Source: Pseudomonas bijieensis (GTDB lineage Bacteria; Pseudomonadota; Gammaproteobacteria; Pseudomonadales; Pseudomonadaceae). Taken from it: a stretch of DNA of 64,000 nucleotides. A program made the position numbers and the translations under genes. The notes under the pieces were generated by a model. That model was not told where the DNA came from, made no database searches, and saw nothing but the letters and a program-made list of their open reading frames with translations. The stretch lies in NCBI RefSeq assembly GCF_013347965.1, contig NZ_CP048810.1:6385501-6449500 (forward strand), read 5' to 3'. Below are positions 54,213 to 62,845 of this stretch, piece after piece (position 1 is the stretch's first letter; every line of letters begins with the position of its first letter).

Positions 54213-55312
54213 GACTGGAAGTACTGCCGTAAAACGTCGACGATGCGCGCTGCCGCCTTGCCGTCGCCATAGGGGGAAACCCCACGTGCCATGCCCTGAT
54301 AAGCCTGCGGGTCATCGAGCAGACGCTGTGCCTGTTCGACAATGGTGTCTGGGTTGGCGCCGACCAGCTTGACCACGCCGAGGTCGACCGCCTCCGGGCG
54401 TTCGGTTTCCTCCCGCAGTACCAGCACCGGTTTGCCCAGGGCCGGGGCTTCTTCCTGTATGCCCCCGGAGTCACTGATGATCAGGTACGAGCGCTTCATT
54501 GCCGTAATGAACGGTGCGTAATCCAGCGGCGCGCAAAGGATGATGTTCGGGGTCAGGCCGAGCAACTGGTACGCGACATCCTTGACGTTCGGATTGGGAT
54601 GGACGGGATAGAGGATCTGGATGTCCGGGTTGCACTCGGCCAGGCGCTTGAGTGCCTGGCAGATATGCTGGAACGGTTCGCCGAAGTTTTCCCGGCGATG
54701 GGAGGTCACCAGCACCAGGCGTTTGCCAGGGTCCAGCTGGATGCCCAAGGCAGAATCTTGTGCGGCAGTCATCAGCAAGGCATCGATCACGGTATTGCCG
54801 GTCAGGGTGATATCGCTGGCGGCGACACCTTCGCGCAGCAGGTTGTCCACGGCGTGCTGGGTGGGCGCGAAATGCCAGCGGGTCAGTTTGCCGGCGATCA
54901 CCCGGTTGGCTTCTTCGGGGAACGGATTGCAGAGGTCCCCGGTACGCAGACCCGCTTCGACATGGCCAAAGGGAATCTGCAGGTAGAAACACGCCAGAGC
55001 AGCACTCATGACCGTGGTCGTGTCGCCTTGAGCCAGTACGACATCCGGTTGCTCGGCTTGCAGCACACCGTCGAGTTCAACCAGCAAGCGTGAGGTCAGC
55101 GCCGTCAAGGACTGGTGGGGGCGCATGATGTCCAGGTCCAGGTCGGCGGTGATTGCGAAACCCTCAAGCACCTGGTCCAGCAGGCCTCGGTGCTGGGCGG
55201 TGGCGAGCACCCGACAAACGATATGTTCCTCGGCCTGGAGTGCCTTGATCACGGGCGCCATCTTGATGGCCTCCGGACGCGTACCGACGATGCAGAGTAC
55301 CTTGCGGGTCAT
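54203..55312 (-). CDS. wecB: UDP-N-acetylglucosamine 2-epimerase (non-hydrolysing)
   Basis: 369 residues from ATG 55310-55312, which overlaps the GMC gene stop (ATGA). It makes UDP-ManNAc for surface glycans. Family motifs: CIVGTRPEAIKMAPVIKALQ, VLAQGDTTTVMSAALACFY, GHVEAGLRTGDLCNPFPEEA, NRVIAGKLTRWHFAPT and SDSGGIQEEAPALGKPVLVL. The longer upstream frame is a shadow of the GMC gene. Its 3' end overlaps the next glycosyltransferase gene. Confidence 0.94.
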   Translation of the reverse strand: MTRKVLCIVGTRPEAIKMAPVIKALQAEEHIVCRVLATAQHRGLLDQVLEGFAITADLDLDIMRPHQSLTALTSRLLVELDGVLQAEQPDVVLAQGDTTTVMSAALACFYLQIPFGHVEAGLRTGDLCNPFPEEANRVIAGKLTRWHFAPTQHAVDNLLREGVAASDITLTGNTVIDALLMTAAQDSALGIQLDPGKRLVLVTSHRRENFGEPFQHICQALKRLAECNPDIQILYPVHPNPNVKDVAYQLLGLTPNIILCAPLDYAPFITAMKRSYLIISDSGGIQEEAPALGKPVLVLREETERPEAVDLGVVKLVGANPDTIVEQAQRLLDDPQAYQGMARGVSPYGDGKAAARIVDVLRQYFQSCA

Positions 55313-56895
55313 GCCTTGTGATTTCCTATCATTGTGACGAGTGAGCGTGCTATCCGGTCCGCGTTGGCCATGAGGGTCAGCGTATGGGATTTTTCGGTAA
55401 GGCTGGGCAGGCAGGCACCGTCGACAATATGCACGCCGCAAAGGCCGGCGACTTCGCCAAGGCGGTCGGTCTGGCCGATCCTGGGCGTCGAGTGCATGGG
55501 CAGGGTGGCCGCGTAATGGATATCCGCCCCCGGCCTGCCGACGGTGAAGCTCATGGGCATCAGCAGTGCGCCCATTTTCCAATAGATCCGGCGCAGCTTT
55601 GCCTCGGCAGTCTTCATGAGCTCGGGAAGCTCGGGATGCACGTGGCCGCTGATGCGCAACGATCCGTCGGGGCGCAAGACCGCTGTGTTGTTGGACAGGT
55701 GCCCAGGAAGGAAGATATTTCCCACGAGACAAGCGCTGAGCAGGTTTTTCAGCAGTTCGATGCTGTAGCGTTTGCCCATGGGGATCCGGCTGACGAACTC
55801 GGTCATCGGCAAGCCTGTGGTGCTGAACGTCGAACCGAAAGCCGTTGCGTTGGACGACAACGCCAGGGCGAACGATAGCTGGCCAAGGCCAAATGTCGGC
55901 ACCCTTGGAGTCCCGAGCATTTTCGGCAGCCATAACAGGAAGGCTGCCGTCGGCGATGACAGCAGTGGCACCGGGGCCCGGTGGTTCAGGCAGTTGAGGG
56001 CGAGCCTGGTGGAGGCCAGGGTGCCCGCCGCCAGCAGCAGGCGCGTGGCACGCAAGCGTCGGGCGCAGCGATGATCGGTAATCGCCCAGGCACCGTCCTG
56101 TTGCTGCAGATCGTCCACCAAAAAGTCCTGGACGTGCTGGAACCCTGGGTATTGCTTGAGTTTCTGCAGCTCTTGCGACGCGCTATACAACGCCTGGTTC
56201 TGACAGCCCCACAAGCAGTTCCCGGACAGATCGCAGGCCTTGCGCTCGTCCAGGGGCTGGCTCAAGACGGCGACCCTGGAGCGGCCAAGGCGAAACCCCA
56301 GGTCGGGAAACCCCGGGCGGCGCCGGGTGTACTGATCGAGCAGGCGCTGATGCAGCGTGTCCAGTGGCAAGGGCGGTTGCGACCATTCGTCGAGGCCGAA
56401 GTAGCTGGAAAGGTCGTCGTCGATCCCGCCACTGATACCGATCCGGCGAGCGACCGTTTCGTAGGACGCCAGCATTTCGGAATAATCGATGGGCAGCCCG
56501 GCAAAGTCACTGGCGCCCAGCGTCGCTACGCCGCAACCCCAGGCATTGGAGAGGCCGCCGGTTGCCAGAGAGCCTATGCCGATAAAGTTGTCGGTCTCGA
56601 TGCGATTGCGGGCGCTGAACCCCTCGAAGACATGGGCATGGGTCGGCGTCTTCAGCTTGGGCGATACCGCGTCCAGTTGGTTCAGGGCGTGGAAGTTTTC
56701 ACCGATCATCCATTTCCACTGGTGCTCGTCGTTTGCCCTGGCGCTGAGAAATGGACGCGTCGGCGGCGTCGCCGAGCCTGTATTGGCCTGGGCATCGACC
56801 ATGAGGACTTTCAGGCCCGCCTTGACCAGCGGATAGGCCGCCGAAGTCCCGGCCGGGCCACTGCCGACAATGATCACATCAAATTCAGGTTTCAC
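55309..56895 (-). CDS. GMC-type FAD-dependent oxidoreductase
   Basis: 528 residues from GTG 56893-56895, which overlaps the end of the SDR gene; a TTG at 56931 is a weaker alternative. The N-terminal FAD fold is DVIIVGSGPAGTSAAYPLVK with the GxGxxG loop and an acidic VLMVDA. The C-terminal GMC block has the active-site area DIHYAATLPMHS and VHIVDGACLPSLTEKSH. GMC members oxidise alcohols of sugars, choline or cellobiose. Placement between an SDR and wecB suggests oxidation of a glycan intermediate. The substrate is not known. Confidence 0.83.
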   Translation of the reverse strand: MKPEFDVIIVGSGPAGTSAAYPLVKAGLKVLMVDAQANTGSATPPTRPFLSARANDEHQWKWMIGENFHALNQLDAVSPKLKTPTHAHVFEGFSARNRIETDNFIGIGSLATGGLSNAWGCGVATLGASDFAGLPIDYSEMLASYETVARRIGISGGIDDDLSSYFGLDEWSQPPLPLDTLHQRLLDQYTRRRPGFPDLGFRLGRSRVAVLSQPLDERKACDLSGNCLWGCQNQALYSASQELQKLKQYPGFQHVQDFLVDDLQQQDGAWAITDHRCARRLRATRLLLAAGTLASTRLALNCLNHRAPVPLLSSPTAAFLLWLPKMLGTPRVPTFGLGQLSFALALSSNATAFGSTFSTTGLPMTEFVSRIPMGKRYSIELLKNLLSACLVGNIFLPGHLSNNTAVLRPDGSLRISGHVHPELPELMKTAEAKLRRIYWKMGALLMPMSFTVGRPGADIHYAATLPMHSTPRIGQTDRLGEVAGLCGVHIVDGACLPSLTEKSHTLTLMANADRIARSLVTMIGNHKA

Positions 56896-58174
56896 GGTGG
56901 GCTTCACTTCCAAGCAACAGCCGGCGGGCAAAGGGGCGGCCTAACAGCGCCGCTGTCTTCCCCGCCAGCGCCTTGACCGAGGTGAGTCCCAGCGCAACCA
57001 GCGTGGCGACAAGGCTGCGCGGTTGCCGGGCACCGAGAAATACCTGCGCGCCCTGGGTGCTGGCTTCGGCGATACCGAGTGCAACATGAAGGCGCCAGGA
57101 CAGTTCCCGGCCCTCGGGCTGGAGCAGGACACCCGCATCGTCCAGGAGTGTCAGGAGTATCGGCCAGCGCATCATCAAGCGTGAATGGAGGATAGGATGG
57201 GTTTTACCCGCACGCTCCAATGCCCGGGCGTAGCGACTGACCAGGCTTCTTTGCGGCGGGCGTTTGAGCAGGTAGTTCAAGAGGATCGCGGCTTCTTGCA
57301 GAAGTTTTCGGCGTTGCCCATGGCCGGAGCGATGCATGCCCTGGGCAAGGGGGCGCAATTGGATGCCGAGTTTTCGCAGGGAACGCTCGCTGTCCATGGG
57401 CGGCAGGTGGATGAGGGAAAAAATCCGTTCCAGCCCCAGTTTCGCGCCCAAGGATTGCCCGAGTGACAGGCGCAGTAGCCTGAGCAAGGCCACCGGCAGA
57501 GGGACTGGCAGGCGAGCGGCACGCACCCGGTGCGTCGCAATCGACATCAGGAAGCGGTCAAAGGCAATCGGCTGCACGGCGCCCAGGTTGAGGATCTCGG
57601 CGCGGATGTCGTCGCGCGCCAGGACCGCTAGTATCGAAGCCGCGAGGTCGTCGACATGAATGGGTTGTACGCAAGGCGCCGGCATGAGGATCGGCACAAA
57701 CGGGCTTCGGCGAACCAGCCCTGATAGCACACCAAAGAGCCCGCGTTCGGGGCCGCCATACACTTGGCCGGGACGGATCACGATGCCCCCGGCGGCCAGT
57801 ACTTCTTGCTCGATACGCCATTTTGTCCGGCCGTAAACGCCAGGGGCCGTGGCTTCGGCGGTTTGGCTGGAGATGAAGACAAACCTGGCCGAGCCTTGTT
57901 TGGCGCAACGGATCAGCGCCTGGGCCGCCTGGACTTCGCCGTCTGCGTCGGTGTGAACACCTGTCGAGGTATCGGCAGCCAGATGGATCAGCGCCTGAGT
58001 GCCGGCCGGGCACTCGGGGGCCGGGCCTCGCAGGTCGTAAGGAAGCCAGGTATAGGGGGCCGGGCACGGTTGGCGCGTGGCGCAAATGACCTCGTGTCCG
58101 CTTGCCGCCGCGAGGGCTGACAAACGTTGTCCGATATAGCCTGTCGCCCCGGTAATCAGTAGCTTCATCGTCAT
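56885..58174 (-). CDS. NAD(P)-dependent SDR/epimerase with C-terminal extension
   Basis: 429 residues. An extended SDR (residues 1-290): cofactor loop GATGYIGQRL, LIHLAADTSTG, catalytic SS102-103 and Y114-x3-K118 in VYGRTKWRIE, then RPGQVYGGPERGLFG. Residues 290-429 form an additional helical region (LLQEAAILLNYLLKRPPQRS, RYARALERAGKTHPILHSRL) not usual for this family. The start overlaps gtrA by four bases and the end overlaps the GMC gene, so it is translated with both. The reaction is unknown; reduction or epimerisation of a nucleotide- or lipid-linked sugar is likely. Confidence 0.85.
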   Translation of the reverse strand: MTMKLLITGATGYIGQRLSALAAASGHEVICATRQPCPAPYTWLPYDLRGPAPECPAGTQALIHLAADTSTGVHTDADGEVQAAQALIRCAKQGSARFVFISSQTAEATAPGVYGRTKWRIEQEVLAAGGIVIRPGQVYGGPERGLFGVLSGLVRRSPFVPILMPAPCVQPIHVDDLAASILAVLARDDIRAEILNLGAVQPIAFDRFLMSIATHRVRAARLPVPLPVALLRLLRLSLGQSLGAKLGLERIFSLIHLPPMDSERSLRKLGIQLRPLAQGMHRSGHGQRRKLLQEAAILLNYLLKRPPQRSLVSRYARALERAGKTHPILHSRLMMRWPILLTLLDDAGVLLQPEGRELSWRLHVALGIAEASTQGAQVFLGARQPRSLVATLVALGLTSVKALAGKTAALLGRPFARRLLLGSEAHRET

Positions 58175-58578
58175 GCGCCTTCGGTGCGGTCAGCGGAAAC
58201 AGGCGGGCGCGTATCGGCATGAAACACGAACAGTTTGCTGATCCAGTAAGTCAGCACCACGCAGGCCACATCGCAGACAAACTTCACCGCGGCAGGGCTG
58301 TTGACGAAATACAGCCCCACGCTGAACAGCGCCGAAGCGAGAGGAATATTGATTGCAAGCAATGAGAAGTAGCGCACCGCTTGAGCCTTGCTGCTGGCGT
58401 GGCTCGATTGAAATGTGAAGTGCCGATGCAAGAAGAACGCGAACACACCCGCGACGCCTTTGCCGGCGATGTTGGCCAGGACGGGTTGATCCTTGAACAG
58501 CGCCATCAACAGCAAAAAAGTCCCCATGTCCAACCCATAGGCCATGAGCTGGATGGCGCCGTACCTGATAAAGGTCAA
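58171..58578 (-). CDS. GtrA-family membrane protein
   Basis: 135 residues with four transmembrane helices: IQLMAYGLDMGTFLLLMALF, GVAGVFAFFLHRHFTF, LLAINIPLASALFSVGLYF and VKFVCDVACVVLTYWISKLF. The pattern FFLHRHFTF and KLFVF is diagnostic of GtrA (Pfam GtrA). GtrA proteins are thought to flip polyprenyl-phosphate-linked sugars or bind the enzymes that make them. It sits between the methyltransferase and SDR genes with four-base overlaps on both sides. Confidence 0.9.
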   Translation of the reverse strand: MTFIRYGAIQLMAYGLDMGTFLLLMALFKDQPVLANIAGKGVAGVFAFFLHRHFTFQSSHASSKAQAVRYFSLLAINIPLASALFSVGLYFVNSPAAVKFVCDVACVVLTYWISKLFVFHADTRPPVSADRTEGA

Positions 58579-59321
58579 GGCTTCCTCCTGATGACCACGA
58601 TGTGATGCAGCGCCAAGACTCGTTTCAACGGATACAGCAGCTTTTCAACGACCTTGAGCACAGGAATCAGCGCGTCAGGCAACAACTGGCGAAAGTTCAA
58701 GCCGCCGGAAATCAGGTAGCGCAGATAATTGCCGCAGATCTCCTGGTGAACGATTTCCAAGCCTGGGTGCTTGCGCTCGAACGCCTGCCTGTCGCGAACG
58801 AAGATGATGTAGCTGAGGGCCTGGTTGGCACCGTTCATGGGCCCGGTCGACGGGGTTTCCCAAGACGGGAAGTGCATGTCGAAGCCTTCGGACTTGAACA
58901 GGCGCTTATAGAGAAAGGCGGCAAAAGGGCCGTGGAAGGGCTCGATCAGAATGGCGCCGCCGCCGCTCTTGAGTGTTCTTTCCAGCTCTGTGAAGAACCG
59001 ATCGGGATGAGGAAAGTGGTGAAAACAGTTCTGGCCATAAAAGGCCCGGACCGAGTGATCGTCCAGGCTCATTGCCTCGGCATTGAGCGCCATGTCCAGT
59101 CGCTCGGTAGCGACAATGTCCGTAGCCAGTACTTCAGGGTACGAATTACGCATGGGCGCGATGCCCGCCCCCAACTCCACCTCAAGACCCTCGACCTTGA
59201 AGTAGCGGTCTGCCAGGCGATGAAACGTGTGGTGGAACTCCACGAAGACTTCTCGAAGCATTCGCTTGCGCTCAAGCACTTTGCCGTGAAGCTCGAGGCG
59301 TTCGCTGCCATCGACGTCCAA
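58575..59321 (-). CDS. Class I SAM-dependent methyltransferase
   Basis: 248 residues from TTG 59321, but the true protein probably starts 12-15 codons earlier: the in-frame extension LIKALRDFLSDPSLKTLDVD fits the family, although it holds no ATG, GTG or TTG (possible ATT 59366 or CTG 59357). SAM-binding motif I is EVELGAGIAPMRNSYPEVLA; the later FYGQNCFHHFPHPDRFFTEL and GGGAILIEPFHGPF are typical of Methyltransf_11 enzymes. It probably methylates a sugar of the glycan or its lipid-linked intermediate. It overlaps gtrA by four bases. Confidence 0.85.
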   Translation of the reverse strand: MDVDGSERLELHGKVLERKRMLREVFVEFHHTFHRLADRYFKVEGLEVELGAGIAPMRNSYPEVLATDIVATERLDMALNAEAMSLDDHSVRAFYGQNCFHHFPHPDRFFTELERTLKSGGGAILIEPFHGPFAAFLYKRLFKSEGFDMHFPSWETPSTGPMNGANQALSYIIFVRDRQAFERKHPGLEIVHQEICGNYLRYLISGGLNFRQLLPDALIPVLKVVEKLLYPLKRVLALHHIVVIRRKP

Positions 59322-59353
59322 CGTCTTGAGCGAGGGGTCCGATAAAAAATCTC

Positions 59354-60376
59354 TCAGCGCTTTAATGAGTTTTCTTCCCGCAATGACGTTGCTTTACCAC
59401 GCCTGGATTGCCGTGGTCGGCTGGGTACGGAGGCGATGTCATAACCGAGGAACGCCATGATCAACTGCAAGCCCATGAGCATGGGCAGCGCGCTGAGCAT
59501 CACGGTTCCGGCTGGTGTCGCGATGCCATTTTGCGCCGATTCGAACCAGTGGTAACTGCCGAAGAGGATGCCGAACAAGAACATGAGAATCCCGATCGGC
59601 AGTTCGATCGAAGCCAGGGACATGTCGCGCAGATAATAGTTGTAGAGCACGCGCTTGGTGAAGTTTCGCAAGTGTTTGAACAGGAATTCACCCACGATTT
59701 TCGAGATCTTGAGATGACTGACTTCGTCGCCGTATCGGGCTTCCATCGGAATATCCACCACCACGGCACGCACGGTGTTCAGGCGAAACAGAATGTCGGT
59801 CTCGAAAAAGTAGCGTTGGCTGACTTTGTCCAGGGGCAGCAGCCGGGCGACGTCACGGTGAATCGCCGTGTAGCCGTTGGTGGGGTCGAACAGGTCCCAG
59901 TAACCCGTCGACAATTTGGCCATCAGCGACAGCACAGCGTTGCCGAACAGGCGAATACGCGGCATCGATTGGACTTCCTCCAGATCGAAAAACCGATTGC
60001 CCTTGGTGTAGTCGGCTTCTCCCGCCAGGATCGGTTCGATGAACAGCGGGATCAGGGTTGGGTCCATCTGACCGTCCCCGTCGACTTTGACGATGATACT
60101 CGCCCCCTCGGCGAGGGCTGCTCGATAGCCGGTCATGACCGCGCCGCCGACGCCTTTGTTGACGTCATGGGGCAATACTTTGACCCGGGGGTCGTTACAG
60201 GACGCCAGGACATGCCCGCCCGAGCCGTCCGGACAGGCGTCGTCAATGACATAGATGCGCCAGACCTCCGGCCCTATGGCCTCTATGACGTCCACTATAT
60301 GAGCGGTGACCCGATAGCTGGGGATGACGACGGCGACGCGTTGTTCGTCCGTGAAAAGCGCTGTTTTTGAGTTCAT
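59354..60376 (-). CDS. GT2 polyprenyl-phosphate sugar transferase (DPM1/GtrB-like)
   Basis: 340 residues. An N-terminal GT2 domain (RVAVVIPSYRVTAHIVDVIE, VKVDGDGQMDP with the DxD) is followed by two C-terminal membrane helices (ELPIGILMFLFGILFGSYHW and AGTVMLSALPMLMGLQLIMA), the layout of dolichol-/undecaprenyl-phosphate glycosyltransferases. It makes polyprenyl-phosphate sugar for a flippase and a periplasmic GT-C. It precedes the methyltransferase and gtrA genes. Confidence 0.9.
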   Translation of the reverse strand: MNSKTALFTDEQRVAVVIPSYRVTAHIVDVIEAIGPEVWRIYVIDDACPDGSGGHVLASCNDPRVKVLPHDVNKGVGGAVMTGYRAALAEGASIIVKVDGDGQMDPTLIPLFIEPILAGEADYTKGNRFFDLEEVQSMPRIRLFGNAVLSLMAKLSTGYWDLFDPTNGYTAIHRDVARLLPLDKVSQRYFFETDILFRLNTVRAVVVDIPMEARYGDEVSHLKISKIVGEFLFKHLRNFTKRVLYNYYLRDMSLASIELPIGILMFLFGILFGSYHWFESAQNGIATPAGTVMLSALPMLMGLQLIMAFLGYDIASVPSRPRQSRRGKATSLREENSLKR

Positions 60377-60388
60377 CGATATCGCCCA

Positions 60389-62836
60389 CTATTGCCTGAA
60401 TGAAAGGGACTTGAACTCCAGGGGAGTGTCGGTATGGCCGGACGCATAAATGATCACGGACGTCGCGTTCGCAGGGGCAACCACGTTCATTTCATGGGTC
60501 TCCCATTGCGTGGTGCAGTCAAACGTCTCGATGCTGGTGGTAATGAAGTTGCCTTGCTCATCCATCCAATTGGCCTGGATTCTTCCGGCAGTGGCTGTCG
60601 TTGCGCAGCGGGCGGACACGCTGTTGATGTACGTCAGCCCTGGCGTCACTTCGACACGCTGTATCGCCGGTGTCTGGACGTTGACGGTCAGGATCTTGCG
60701 CGACGGGTCATAGGTCGAGGGTGATGTCAGGCTCCAGCCCTCGAGGCTGGACAGCTCTGGATTGAGCAGGTGTTCGTAGTGTGTGTCATTGAGCTTGCGC
60801 AGTTCCACGTCACCCAGCCTGGCATACGACGTGGACACATTGAGCAGCAGGTCCAGGCGCGCCTGGGGAAGAGACTTGAGGTCGATCACCAGCCAGTTCA
60901 CCTGGCGCTGGCGCAAGCGTTGGGCAAGCTCCGATGGCGAGGCCGCCGCATCGAATTCGTTTTTCCACTTCAGGTTGTACCACGACGCGTAAAGGGCATC
61001 GCCATGCAAACCCGCCATCAAGGGTGACGCAAAGACCGCCACGGGCTGATGCCCGGTATTCAAGGCGTTGACAGTGTCGACCATGTTTCGGATGGGCAGC
61101 CGTTCCAATAGATAGGCATCCCGACCGGTCTTGCTCAACAGTGCGGAGGGGTTGATTTCGCCATAATAAGTCGCGGCCTGGATGAAACGGGTATTGGTCA
61201 GGATCAACAAGGCACCGGCCAGGATGGCGAGGCTGCGCGGGAAAATCTTCGCGTCGGAAAAGGGCAGGGCCAGGATGACTGAGAACAGCGCGAAGGAGGG
61301 GAATACATAACGCAGGTAGGCGGTTGAGTGGAACGTCGTGAACATCGAGCCGGCGCCGACCAGGAGAATGCACAAGGCTTTTTTGTTGCCGCTCAACAGC
61401 ACGGCGACGGCAGCGGTGGGTAGCAGCAGCCATTGAAAGCCGGCCGCGCCAACTCGCCCCTCGATGAACTGAGGCGACTTGAAGACCATTCGATAGAGGG
61501 TGTCCCAGGTCACACCGGTACCGAAAGTGGCCGGTGGTTCGAAGTTGATGTTCGGCCAGAGCGGCGAATGGAAAATGGCATTGAAAAACGGGAACACGGG
61601 GTTGCCGGTCAAGTACCCGGCTGAGAGGTAAGGGGTCGCGCCCGCCAGTATCAGGCCGACACTGCCCAGCAGGAGCGTCTTGACGATCCCTTGGACGGCC
61701 CAGGCCTTGCAGTGCAGCAAGAGGATCACCAGCAGGACCGGCAGGACGCTCAGGGTCACGGCTTTGGTCGCCAGGGCGAAACCCAGCAGGAGGCCGGCCA
61801 GGAGCAGTTGCGACAAGCGCTCCCTGGGATCGGGCGTGAAGCTTGAGACTTTCAGGATCGCGAGCGTCCCGGCCATCATGAAGGCGGTCCAGGCCGACTC
61901 TATATGCAGGCTGCTGCTCTCAGCGAAGGCGAGGGGTGTCGACAGAAAGATCAGGCTCGCCCAGCGGGCGCTGGTGGCAGAGCCGCCGGCCCAGAGGGTC
62001 ATGTTGCGGATTTGCCAAGCCAGCAGCAAAGTGAATGCGCTGTTGCTCAGGCGCGAGGCCGTTTCGCCGGCCAGCATATAGACAATGCTATAGATCCAGT
62101 CGGCCAGCATGGGCATGACCGCCCATACATAAGTGCCTGCGTCGAACGACCATTGATGCCGCTGAGCCAGGTGTGACGGGACGAAAAGGTGCATGGCCAA
62201 CGCGTCATGCCCGACCTCCGGCATGAAGGCGACCAGCACGTAAAGGCAGGCGAAGCTGCAGATCAGTACGTCGAGACCCGTCTGGAGGGGTGTTTGCACT
62301 GAACGACTGGCCTGGATCTGCCTCAGCAGTTCACCCCCTATCGACGTGACATGCCGGTGGCCCAATATGAGCGGCGTTAACAGCAGCGCGCCATACAGCC
62401 AGGGGTAGTTGATCGGCAAGTAGGCCGCCAGGCCTGTCAGCGTGCCGAACGTGCCCGCTCCCACCAGCAGGTGGACGCTCCAGTCGATCGAGGCTTCTTG
62501 CCTGAGCATCCACCTGCCGAGCACGATGCAAGACAGCGCGAACAGCGCGACGACAATGACCGGCCAGATCTGGGCGCAGGCAACGGACAGGCATGCCAGT
62601 AAACCCAGGCAAAGGATGATCGGTGGTTTACCAGTGAAGACGGTGAGGGCGGCCATGCCTGCCACTGACAGCAGTATCGTCCGGGTGGCGCTGTTCATGG
62701 ACGCCAGTTCGAGCGTCGAAAAACCGTACACGCCGACCACCGCACTCGCCAGTAAAACCACCAACACCACTGCGTATTTCAGGCTGTATCTGGGCAAAAT
62801 ATCGTCTCGGCTGTTCAGCACCTCAGTGCCATGCAA
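60389..62836 (-). CDS. Large multi-spanning membrane protein, GT-C glycosyltransferase-like
   Basis: Up to 815 residues; the start is unclear (TTG 62836 or GTG 62821). About 12 transmembrane helices occupy residues 20-560, with the acidic loop VGHDALAMHLFVPSHLAQ after a membrane segment, as in GT-C enzymes that use polyprenyl-phosphate sugars. The C-terminal 250 residues are outside the membrane; the last 130 or so look beta-rich (QRVEVTPGLTYINSVSARCA, TQWETHEMNVVAPANATSVI), like a carbohydrate-binding module. It follows the fused GT gene and precedes the GT2. Confidence 0.75.
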   Translation of the reverse strand: MHGTEVLNSRDDILPRYSLKYAVVLVVLLASAVVGVYGFSTLELASMNSATRTILLSVAGMAALTVFTGKPPIILCLGLLACLSVACAQIWPVIVVALFALSCIVLGRWMLRQEASIDWSVHLLVGAGTFGTLTGLAAYLPINYPWLYGALLLTPLILGHRHVTSIGGELLRQIQASRSVQTPLQTGLDVLICSFACLYVLVAFMPEVGHDALAMHLFVPSHLAQRHQWSFDAGTYVWAVMPMLADWIYSIVYMLAGETASRLSNSAFTLLLAWQIRNMTLWAGGSATSARWASLIFLSTPLAFAESSSLHIESAWTAFMMAGTLAILKVSSFTPDPRERLSQLLLAGLLLGFALATKAVTLSVLPVLLVILLLHCKAWAVQGIVKTLLLGSVGLILAGATPYLSAGYLTGNPVFPFFNAIFHSPLWPNINFEPPATFGTGVTWDTLYRMVFKSPQFIEGRVGAAGFQWLLLPTAAVAVLLSGNKKALCILLVGAGSMFTTFHSTAYLRYVFPSFALFSVILALPFSDAKIFPRSLAILAGALLILTNTRFIQAATYYGEINPSALLSKTGRDAYLLERLPIRNMVDTVNALNTGHQPVAVFASPLMAGLHGDALYASWYNLKWKNEFDAAASPSELAQRLRQRQVNWLVIDLKSLPQARLDLLLNVSTSYARLGDVELRKLNDTHYEHLLNPELSSLEGWSLTSPSTYDPSRKILTVNVQTPAIQRVEVTPGLTYINSVSARCATTATAGRIQANWMDEQGNFITTSIETFDCTTQWETHEMNVVAPANATSVIIYASGHTDTPLEFKSLSFRQ

Positions 62837-62845
62837 AGGGGGTGC

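Noticed and set aside
54203..55933. Long (576-codon) form of WecB
   Set aside because: The first 207 codons are out-of-frame shadow of the GMC gene; the family starts at MTRKVLCIVGTRPEAIKM.
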